6,267 nt of DNA from an uncultured Eubacteriales bacterium. GTDB taxonomy: Bacteria; Bacillota; Clostridia; Lachnospirales; Lachnospiraceae. The DNA lies in NCBI GenBank assembly GCA_900557175.1, contig USSL01000108.1:1-6267 (forward strand). Reading direction: 5' to 3'. Shown here piece by piece: positions 1 through 5,838 of the stretch; position 1 is the first letter of the stretch, and each line of letters begins with the position of its first letter. Below the pieces are notes generated by a model. It saw only the letters and a program-made list of their open reading frames with translations. It was not told the DNA's origin and ran no database searches. A program made the translations under genes and the position numbers.

Positions 1-114
1 GACGGCGAAGTTTTCCATGAAATATACAAAGGTCGCCGCTGCCTTGAAGAACAGTATCAGATTATTTCCGATACACTGACAACACTGACGACAGGTGGTG
101 TTCATCATGCGTAA
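1..114 (+). CDS. ABC transporter ATP-binding protein, C-terminal fragment (BceA-like)
   Basis: An open frame enters from the left edge and stops at TAA 112-114, leaving 37 residues. It begins D-G-E-V-F-H-E-I-Y and ends G-G-V-H-H-A. An 'xDGxVxxEIxRG' stretch followed by a helix and a short tail is the usual end of MacB/BceA-type ATPases that pair with FtsX-like permeases. None of the ATPase motifs (Walker A, signature, Walker B) lie inside the window, so the family call rests on this tail and on the permease that follows. The stop lies 8 bases inside the permease gene, so the two are almost certainly co-translated as ATPase and permease of one transporter. The ATPase would act on the cytoplasmic face of the membrane. 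Confidence 0.8.
   Translation, partial: DGEVFHEIYKGRRCLEEQYQIISDTLTTLTTGGVHHA
93..100 (+). promoter_or_regulatory. Ribosome binding site that sets the permease start
   Basis: AGGTGGTG differs from the consensus AGGAGGTG by one base. Its AGGTGG core lies 8 bases before ATG 107. This favours ATG 107 over the in-frame GTG codons at 95 and 98, which lie within the site itself. The site sits inside the end of the upstream ATPase gene. Confidence 0.75.
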
Positions 115-2140
115 ATTTTTATATGCAAGAATGGCTCTGACAAATATAAAAAAGCACAGCAAGATTTATTTTCCGTATATCCTCACATGTATCGGCTCTA
201 TCGCCATGTTTTTCATTATGTACAGTCTTGCCCATGACGAAGGGTTAAACAAACTGTACGGCGGCGCCCAGCTTGGTCTTATCCTTTCAACCGGCGTTGT
301 CATCCTCGGTATTTTTTCCGCCATCTTTCTCTTTTACACACACAGCTTTCTTATTAAGCGCCGCAAAAGAGAATTTGGTATTTACAACATTCTCGGCATG
401 GAAAAGAAACATATTTCAAGAATGATGTGCTGGGAAACGATTTTCACAGCAGCCGCAGGTCTTATTCTCGGCATTGCATCCGGCCTTATTCTTTCCAAAC
501 TGTGCTACTTGCTGCTTTTAAATTTGATAAATTCCGGCCTGCTCGCCTCCGGCACATCGCCTGCGATTTCTCTGACTTTCAGTCTTTCATCCGACAGTTT
601 GAAAGTCACATGCCTGCTATTTGCAGCCATTTTTATTGTTTCACTTTTAAATACATTACGGCAAATTCATGTATCAAATCCTGTTGAGCTTTTATCAGCC
701 TCAAATCAGGGTGAAAAAGAACCAAAGATAAAATGGCCGCTCGTCCTTATCGGCCTGATTACACTTATTACAGGCTACTACCTTGCCGTCACTGTAAAAG
801 ACATTATGGCCGCCCTCGGCACACTATTAATTGCAATATTGCTTGTCATTATTGGCACCTATTGTCTTTTCACCGCCGGAAGCATTGCCGTCTTAAAGCT
901 GATGCGCCGCAATAAAAGCTACTACTATAAAGCACGCCACTTTACAAGCATTTCCGGTCTGCTCTACCGTATGAAACAAAATGCCGTCGGCCTTGCCAAC
1001 ATATGTATTTTATCCACAGCGGTTTTAGTCACAATGTCCACAACCGTATCTTTATACATCGGACTGCCCGGACTTATACGCACACGCTATCCGAGAAATA
1101 TTATAATGCATCTTTCCGGTGTTGCCGCCGAAGATATTGAAAGCATAGACAGTACCATTGCCGGTATTTTATCCCAATACAGTCAGACTGAAAACAATAC
1201 AATCCGTATGCGCCAGTGCAGTATGCCTGTGCTTCAAAACGGTACACAGCTTTCAAAGGTGCTTGATACAAGTACAATGTCTGACGGAAAGGCGTGTACA
1301 CTCTATCTGATTACGCTGGACGATTATAAAAAACAGAGCAATGATGATTCTTTTTCATTAAATGACGATGAAATTTTTGTACAAAAAATTTACGGTGATG
1401 ACTTAAGCAATACGGTAACGCTCGGCGATAAAACATGGCACATTAAAGGAAATATTGATAATATTGCGGCAGCCGCAAGTCAGCGCGCCATGATGGTCAA
1501 TGCCTACTACCTTGTCATGCCGTCGGAAAATGCAATTACAGAAACTTTTAATGCCATCGCGCCAGACTACTTAATCAAAGACTATGACGGTAAACCGATG
1601 ACTTATTATTACGCCTTTGACCTTTTATGTGACAAGGATATTCAGACACAAATCGCGCAAAGCCTTGAACAGGCACTCATCATCGGCGATGCCAATTACA
1701 GCGGCTACTTAGAATGTGAAGCCGCAAACCTAAACGACATTAATGCTCTTTACGGAAGCTTTTTCTTCATTGGTATTTTTATCGGCTTCCTGTTTATTAT
1801 GGCAACCGTCCTCATCATTTACTACAAACAAATTTCCGAAGGCTATGAGGACAGAGCACGTTACGCCATCATGCAAAAAGTCGGCATGAGTCTTAAAGAA
1901 GTCCGCCGCTCGATTAAGAGCCAGGTGCTGACAGTCTTCTTCCTGCCCCTTTGCGTTGCCTGCATTCACCTTGCCTTCGCCTTTCCGCTGATGAAAATTG
2001 TGCTTTCAATGATGAACTTAAGCGACTTTACACTGTACGCCTTCGGCTGTATCGGCACCGTCATCGTATTTGCATTATTCTATACGATTGTTTACGGACT
2101 CACTGCAAGAACATACTATAAAATTGTCAGCGGCAAGTAA
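107..2140 (+). CDS. ABC transporter permease, BceB/FtsX-like, 10 TM
   Basis: This 677-residue protein has the BceB plan. There is one TM helix near residues 20-41 and a group of three at about 57-78, 112-134 and 167-186. Two more follow at 210-230 and 234-260, then TM7 at 295-320. A soluble, presumably extracellular domain covers about 321-549, and three last helices lie at 551-574, 608-632 and 643-667. The FtsX-type coupling segment after TM2 reads R-E-F-G-I-Y-N-I-L-G-M (88-98) and is echoed after TM8 (A-I-M-Q-K-V-G-M). Known relatives detoxify or sense bacitracin, lantibiotics and defensin-like peptides, usually with a BceRS-type kinase and regulator; the large loop is the peptide-interacting part. 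The gene overlaps the upstream ATPase by 8 bases. No two-component genes lie in the window, so the substrate is unknown. MacB-like export is less likely given ten helices. Confidence 0.93.
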   Translation: MRKFLYARMALTNIKKHSKIYFPYILTCIGSIAMFFIMYSLAHDEGLNKLYGGAQLGLILSTGVVILGIFSAIFLFYTHSFLIKRRKREFGIYNILGMEKKHISRMMCWETIFTAAAGLILGIASGLILSKLCYLLLLNLINSGLLASGTSPAISLTFSLSSDSLKVTCLLFAAIFIVSLLNTLRQIHVSNPVELLSASNQGEKEPKIKWPLVLIGLITLITGYYLAVTVKDIMAALGTLLIAILLVIIGTYCLFTAGSIAVLKLMRRNKSYYYKARHFTSISGLLYRMKQNAVGLANICILSTAVLVTMSTTVSLYIGLPGLIRTRYPRNIIMHLSGVAAEDIESIDSTIAGILSQYSQTENNTIRMRQCSMPVLQNGTQLSKVLDTSTMSDGKACTLYLITLDDYKKQSNDDSFSLNDDEIFVQKIYGDDLSNTVTLGDKTWHIKGNIDNIAAAASQRAMMVNAYYLVMPSENAITETFNAIAPDYLIKDYDGKPMTYYYAFDLLCDKDIQTQIAQSLEQALIIGDANYSGYLECEAANLNDINALYGSFFFIGIFIGFLFIMATVLIIYYKQISEGYEDRARYAIMQKVGMSLKEVRRSIKSQVLTVFFLPLCVACIHLAFAFPLMKIVLSMMNLSDFTLYAFGCIGTVIVFALFYTIVYGLTARTYYKIVSGK

Positions 2141-2158
2141 ACATATTCATCCAAAACC

Positions 2159-2198
2159 AAACCCCCGGCTGCAGATTCATCCTGCAACCGGGGGTTTT
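2159..2198. terminator. Bidirectional intrinsic terminator between convergent genes
   Basis: The arms at 2159-2174 and 2182-2197 pair over 16 positions with a single C/A mismatch at 2169/2187, around a 7-base loop (ATTCATC). The outer part is GC-rich (CCCCCGG with CCGGGGG). On the + strand the stem runs into TTTT (2195-2198) and lies 18 bases after the permease stop. On the - strand it is followed by TTTGGTTTTGG and lies 11 bases after the pssA stop. One hairpin can therefore end both transcripts. The U-tracts are short or interrupted, so termination may be partial. Confidence 0.85.
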
Positions 2199-2208
2199 CA
2201 CTTCATCT

Positions 2209-2826
2209 CTATTTACAAAATACCATCAATCCCACCAATATTCCAATGCCCACAAGTGACATAAAAATCATGGCCGCCTGTCCGGCTTTTTTTACTTTAA
2301 AATCAAGAACAAAAAGAAACGCAACGATGACAATGCCTGCCGAATATATCATCACCAGCGGAATGTTCATCAGGAAGTGAACAAGAAATACTGCCGGGAA
2401 AATCAGTGCCGCCATTGTGACAGGCATTCCGCGGTAATACTTCATCAGTGCATCTGTCTCACTCTGACGTTTTTCCTCCATCACATTAAAAAATGCGAGA
2501 CGAATAAGCGCCGCAAGCACATAGCACACAAGAAAAATAACACATACCGGAGACTTCATACCAATCGAATAACCAATGATTGCGGGAAAAACACCAAAGC
2601 ATACCAAATCACAAAGGGAGTCTATCTGAATGCCGAATCTTTTCTCATCCTCCGTCCGCTTCATACTTCGGGCAATCTTGCCGTCAAACATATCGCAGAT
2701 GCCCGAAATCATCAGACAGACAAGAGAAATCTTAATATTGCCCGAAATGGCCTGCGTCATGCCAAACAGCGCCGACGCCAGACCGATATATGTAAGAATG
2801 ACCGAATAATTGTAAAAACCTATCAT
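2209..2826 (-). CDS. pssA: CDP-diacylglycerol-serine O-phosphatidyltransferase (phosphatidylserine synthase)
   Basis: A 205-residue integral membrane enzyme expected to transfer phosphatidate from CDP-diacylglycerol to L-serine, giving phosphatidylserine and CMP. The complete CDP-alcohol phosphotransferase signature is present: D45-x2-D48-G49-x2-A52-R53, then G65-x3-D69-x3-D73, the metal- and CDP-binding residues. The following L-V-C-F-G-V-F-P-A stretch (74-82) and a later R-G-M-P-V-T motif are typical of the Bacillus-type PssA rather than of PgsA. About six to eight hydrophobic segments fill the rest. The length is ordinary for short clostridial PssA. The ATG at 2826 has AAGGAAAG a few bases before it. 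It is the second gene of an operon, 35 bases after the flippase-like gene. No phosphatidylserine decarboxylase is in the window. Another CDP-alcohol phosphotransferase activity is possible but less likely. Confidence 0.93.
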   Translation of the reverse strand: MIGFYNYSVILTYIGLASALFGMTQAISGNIKISLVCLMISGICDMFDGKIARSMKRTEDEKRFGIQIDSLCDLVCFGVFPAIIGYSIGMKSPVCVIFLVCYVLAALIRLAFFNVMEEKRQSETDALMKYYRGMPVTMAALIFPAVFLVHFLMNIPLVMIYSAGIVIVAFLFVLDFKVKKAGQAAMIFMSLVGIGILVGLMVFCK

Positions 2827-2842
2827 AACTTTCTTTCCTTTC

Positions 2843-2865
2843 CCAATTGGCTGACAGTCTGTCAG
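2843..2865. repeat. Two adjacent palindromes in the flippase-pssA gap
   Basis: CCAATTGG (2843-2850) is a perfect 8-base palindrome. It abuts a 15-base one, CTGACAG-T-CTGTCAG (2851-2865), with 7-base arms around one central base. The second overlaps the TGA stop of the flippase-like gene (2862-2864). As RNA it could form a small stem just upstream of the pssA ribosome binding site without covering it. It may be a protein site, an RNA stability element or chance; no function is demonstrated. Confidence 0.4.
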
Positions 2866-3887
2866 TGTTTCTTTCGCATACTGATAATATGGGCGCCGAC
2901 AGTCACCGCCCCGCTGATTGCCACAAGCGCATAATAGCTGATACCGCGGCTTAAGAGCATTCCCGGCATAAGAAGCGCCGGTCCGAATATTGTCTGAAAC
3001 ATTGCCAGAAAGCTTGTCTCACTGGCTCCGATACCGCCCGGAAGCGGCAGCATATCAACCGCCAGCGCTATAATTGTCTGAAGTGTGACAATATCAGCAG
3101 CACTGACACCATGAAGTCCGAATGAACGGTAAACACAATAAGTCACTAAAAAAAGACTGACTCTCTGGAATACCGTAATAAAAAAAACATTGATAAGCAC
3201 GCCGAGATGCTGCTTTATATACAGGGCACCCTCATGATAGGGCTCCATAATCATCAGACATTTTCCCTCTGCCGCCTCAGGATGCTTAATCATCTTTATT
3301 TTTGTCAAAAAACAGACCGAATAATGGATAACGCGCTTTGCCAGTGATTCTTTAAATATAACAACAAGCAAAAATAAAATAAATGCCACATTGACAATAA
3401 CGCCGTAAATTAAAATATATTTAACATTGCCTAAATTTGCGGCAATAAAATCTTTCTTAAACAAAAACATAAGCCCGCTTAAAATAACGAGCACAGCCTT
3501 ATAGGCTACTGTAATAATCAAAAGAACAAGTGCGGCAACCGACGCCGAGAGCCCGTCCCTTTGCATATAATACACCTGCATCGGCTGCCCGCCGGTAGCA
3601 GATGGTGTGACACTGCTGAAAAAGAAACCGACAAAAGAATACTTAACGCACCTTTTCAACGGCACTTTATGCTTTAAAAGCCTCATAAGATAATGAATAA
3701 TGACCGACTCACTGCATACAAAGATAAGAACAAGCAGCAGTCCGGCCGCCAGATACCGCTTATCCGCGCCGTGTATTGCCGAAAAAATATCGCCAAGCTC
3801 CCTGTCCCTGAACAAAAAAAATGTTGTCGCAAACAGAAGCAGCAATAAAAAAGCAGTGTTTATTATTACCTTCGCATGTTTTCTCAT
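2862..3887 (-). CDS. Flippase-like membrane protein, lysylphosphatidylglycerol synthase TM family
   Basis: This 341-residue polytopic membrane protein belongs to the family covering the N-terminal flippase half of MprF and stand-alone YbhN-like proteins. Family marks are S-S-V-T-P-S-A-T-G-G-Q-P (91-102) with a following Q-V-Y-Y-M, and L-P-L-P-G-G-I-G-A-S-E (280-290). About eight to nine hydrophobic segments occur, the first at 7-26. There is no C-terminal aminoacyl-transferase domain, so it should not make lysyl-PG itself. MprF-type members move lipids between membrane leaflets, while roles of stand-alone clostridial members are largely unassigned. It is the first gene of an operon with pssA, suggesting a phospholipid or lipid-linked substrate. 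The ATG at 3887 is preferred because GGAGG lies 5 bases upstream. In-frame ATGs at 3899 and 3911 would add 4 or 8 residues but lack such a site. Confidence 0.9.
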   Translation of the reverse strand: MRKHAKVIINTAFLLLLLFATTFFLFRDRELGDIFSAIHGADKRYLAAGLLLVLIFVCSESVIIHYLMRLLKHKVPLKRCVKYSFVGFFFSSVTPSATGGQPMQVYYMQRDGLSASVAALVLLIITVAYKAVLVILSGLMFLFKKDFIAANLGNVKYILIYGVIVNVAFILFLLVVIFKESLAKRVIHYSVCFLTKIKMIKHPEAAEGKCLMIMEPYHEGALYIKQHLGVLINVFFITVFQRVSLFLVTYCVYRSFGLHGVSAADIVTLQTIIALAVDMLPLPGGIGASETSFLAMFQTIFGPALLMPGMLLSRGISYYALVAISGAVTVGAHIISMRKKH

Positions 3888-3892
3888 AACTG

Positions 3893-3897
3893 CCTCC
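3893..3897 (-). promoter_or_regulatory. Ribosome binding site that sets the flippase-like start
   Basis: On the - strand GGAGG (3897 down to 3893) is followed by a 5-base spacer CAGTT and ATG 3887-3885. It is the strongest Shine-Dalgarno match in the leader. The G of the upstream in-frame ATG 3899 is part of this site, so that upstream ATG is unlikely to be the start. Confidence 0.8.
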
Positions 3898-3924
3898 ATA
3901 ACTATTCTCATTAGCGCTATTATG

Positions 3925-3953
3925 ATGATACCCCATAAAAGCCTTTAATTCAA
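3925..3953 (-). promoter_or_regulatory. Predicted sigma-A-type promoter of the flippase-pssA operon
   Basis: On the - strand the -35 box TTGAAT (3953-3948) and the -10 box TATCAT (3930-3925) are separated by exactly 17 bases. The matches are 4/6 and 5/6 to TTGACA and TATAAT. A start near 3918 would give a leader of about 30 bases to ATG 3887. The region upstream is AT-rich, as expected of a strong clostridial promoter. An 8-base palindrome TAGCGCTA (3912-3919) falls at the predicted start point. Confidence 0.65.
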
Positions 3954-3991
3954 GGTAATATAAAAATTCTTTAAATAATCTTAATTAATTG

Positions 3992-4036
3992 TAAAAAAAC
4001 CCGGCAGATGTTTTAATTTGGTGGTACATCTGCCGG
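3992..4036 (-). terminator. Intrinsic terminator of the hydrogenase operon
   Basis: The arms at 4001-4011 and 4026-4036 (CCGGCAGATGT with ACATCTGCCGG) form a perfect 11-base stem around a 14-base loop. On the - strand the stem is followed by G and seven Ts (3999-3993). It lies 36 bases after the hydA stop and upstream of the flippase-pssA promoter, so it separates the two units. It should act only on the - strand, because the + strand side has no T run. Confidence 0.92.
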
Positions 4037-4072
4037 AGTAATTAAGAAGGCTTTATTAAATTTTGCAAACCA

Positions 4073-5824
4073 TTATACAAGCTTATGAACGGTTCGCTTC
4101 ACATAAGTTGTGTGAAGAATTTCATGAGCCTTATGGCTTCCCGGCGCACCGAGATATTCCTCGTAGAGCTTCTTCACTGCCGGATTATCATGGGACTTGC
4201 GAAGCGTCATCGCCTCGTCCTGACTGTAGAGCGCCTTTGCGCGCAGGGCACGGATATCCGTCACATTTCTGATAGGGCCCGGCACCTGAGGCTGTCCGCC
4301 GCCGTTGACACAGCCGCCCGGACATCCCATAATTTCTATAAATTGATAGTCAGCTTCGCCGGCTTTGACTTTTTCAAGAAGCTTCTTCGCATTGCCAAGT
4401 CCCGAAGCGACTGCCACCTTAATATTCATGCCGGCCACATCGTAGGCTGCCTCTTTAATGCCCTCAACGCCTCTGACATCTGTAAACTCAAGTGTTTTTA
4501 GTTCCTCGCCGGTCAATGTCTCGACCGCTGTTCTTAAAGCCGCTTCCATGACGCCGCCGGTTGCGCCGAAAATAACGCCCGCACCTGTCGAAATGCCAAG
4601 CGGCTCGTCAAACTTTTCATCAGGAAGCTCCGTAAACTTCAGGCCGACGCGGCGGATCATCCGCGCAAGCTCTCTTGTTGTAATGGCAATATCCACATCA
4701 GGATAGCCGGAAGCCGCCTCGCCGTCACGGCCGACCTCAAACTTTTTCGCCGTACAAGGCATCACGCTGACACTGACAATCTTTGCCGGATCGATACCCT
4801 CTTTTTCGGCATAATATGTTTTTAACACAGCACCGAACATCTGCTGCGGTGATTTACAGGAAGATAAATTATCTGTCATATCCGGGAAATAATGCTCGCA
4901 GTACTTAACCCAGCCCGGCGAACATGATGTAATGATCGGAAGTACACCGCCGTTTTTCACACGGTCAAGAAACTCTGTCGCTTCCTCCATAATCGTCAGA
5001 TCGGCTGCAAAGTCTGTATCAAAAACTTTATCAAAACCGAGCCGTCTTAAGGCTGCCGCCATCTTGCCCTCAACATTTGTGCCTATCGGATAACCAAATT
5101 CCTCACCAAGCGCCGCTCTCACCGACGGTGCCGTCTGAACAACGACATATTTATCCGGATCTGCAATCGCTTCAAATACTTTATCCGTATAATCTTTTTC
5201 TGTCAGAGCGCCTGTCGGACAGACTGCAATACACTGGCCGCATGAAACGCAGCTTGTATCTGCCAGATCCATATCAAAAGCCTGACCGATATATGTTTTA
5301 AAGCCACGCTCATTGGCGCCGATTACGCCGATGCCCTGAACCTTCTCGCAGACAGCACTGCAGCGGCGGCAAAGTATACATTTACTGTTATCGCGAATCA
5401 TATGCGCCGCCGAGTCGTCATAAATACTGTCGCTCACAGCGCCGTCATAGTAGCCTTCATCCTTAACGCCAAGCTCTTTTGCAAGCTGCTGCAGCTCGCA
5501 GTTGCCGCTTCTTGTACAGGCAAGACACTCTCTCCTGTGGTCGGATAAAAGGAGCTGAACCGTCTTCTTTCTCGACTCTAAAACCTTCGGCGTATTTGTA
5601 AACACCTCCATGCCCTCGTTAATCGGGTAAACACAGGAAGCAACAAGACTTCTCGCTCCTTTCACCTCGACAACACAGACACGGCAGGCGCCAATCTCAT
5701 TGACTCCCTTTAAAAAACAAAGTGTCGGTATCTCAATATGGGCAAGGCGCGCTGCCTCTAAAATTGTAGAGCCGGCAGGCGCACTGACTGCCATCCCATT
5801 GATTTTAATATTTATATTTTCCAT
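4073..5824 (-). CDS. hydA: NADH-dependent [FeFe] hydrogenase catalytic subunit HydA
   Basis: This soluble 583-residue enzyme should reduce protons to H2 at an H-cluster. In order: a [2Fe-2S] ferredoxin-like domain (C36, C47, C50, C64), a NuoG-type His-Cys [4Fe-4S] site (H96, C100, C103, C109), two [4Fe-4S] sites (C149-x2-C152-x2-C155-x3-C159; C192-x2-C195-x2-C198-x3-C202), then the hydrogenase core. H-cluster motifs are T-S-C-S-P-G-W (299-305), M-P-C-T-A-K-K-F-E (355-363), and E-I-M-G-C-P-G-G-C-V-N-G-G-G (497-510). The end (K-A-H-E-I-L-H) is the small-subunit domain. Length and domain order fit group A NADH-linked clostridial enzymes. ATG 5824 is chosen because G-G-G-G-G-T-G lies 6 bases upstream and families start near here. 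GTG 5842 and ATG 5839 would add 6 or 5 residues. The gene follows hydB by 14 bases and ends the operon. Motif one has Ser where many hydrogenases have a second Cys (see findings). Confidence 0.97.
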   Translation of the reverse strand: MENINIKINGMAVSAPAGSTILEAARLAHIEIPTLCFLKGVNEIGACRVCVVEVKGARSLVASCVYPINEGMEVFTNTPKVLESRKKTVQLLLSDHRRECLACTRSGNCELQQLAKELGVKDEGYYDGAVSDSIYDDSAAHMIRDNSKCILCRRCSAVCEKVQGIGVIGANERGFKTYIGQAFDMDLADTSCVSCGQCIAVCPTGALTEKDYTDKVFEAIADPDKYVVVQTAPSVRAALGEEFGYPIGTNVEGKMAAALRRLGFDKVFDTDFAADLTIMEEATEFLDRVKNGGVLPIITSCSPGWVKYCEHYFPDMTDNLSSCKSPQQMFGAVLKTYYAEKEGIDPAKIVSVSVMPCTAKKFEVGRDGEAASGYPDVDIAITTRELARMIRRVGLKFTELPDEKFDEPLGISTGAGVIFGATGGVMEAALRTAVETLTGEELKTLEFTDVRGVEGIKEAAYDVAGMNIKVAVASGLGNAKKLLEKVKAGEADYQFIEIMGCPGGCVNGGGQPQVPGPIRNVTDIRALRAKALYSQDEAMTLRKSHDNPAVKKLYEEYLGAPGSHKAHEILHTTYVKRTVHKLV

Positions 5825-5830
5825 GTCACG

Positions 5831-5837
5831 CACCCCC
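5831..5837 (-). promoter_or_regulatory. Ribosome binding site that sets the hydA start
   Basis: On the - strand GGGGGTG (5837 down to 5831) matches GGAGGTG at all but one base and lies 6 bases before ATG 5824. The alternative ATG 5839, which overlaps the hydB stop as TGATG, has no well-placed site in front of it. Coupled translation from that ATG cannot be excluded. Confidence 0.6.
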
Positions 5838-5838
5838 A

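Noticed and set aside
95..106. GTG start for the permease at 95
   Set aside because: This GTG is inside the AGGTGGTG ribosome binding site that serves ATG 107. Starting at ATG 107 gives the usual M-R-K-F-type N-terminus.
2377..2934. Open frame of 185 codons on the + strand opposite pssA
   Set aside because: It lies antisense to a gene with a complete CDP-alcohol phosphotransferase signature. Its translation is rich in His, Cys, Arg and Asn with no recognisable motif, as expected from a shadow frame.
3888..3911. Longer start for the flippase-like gene at ATG 3899 or 3911
   Set aside because: Neither has a Shine-Dalgarno sequence, whereas GGAGG is ideally placed before ATG 3887. ATG 3911 is only a few bases from the predicted transcription start.
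4001..4036. Riboswitch or small RNA at the hairpin 4001-4036
   Set aside because: A perfect 11-base stem followed by seven Us just after hydA is fully explained as an intrinsic terminator. No further conserved structure is visible around it.
4085..4501. Open frame of 138 codons on the + strand opposite hydA
   Set aside because: It is antisense to the hydrogenase core including the third H-cluster motif, with no ribosome binding site or recognisable domain.
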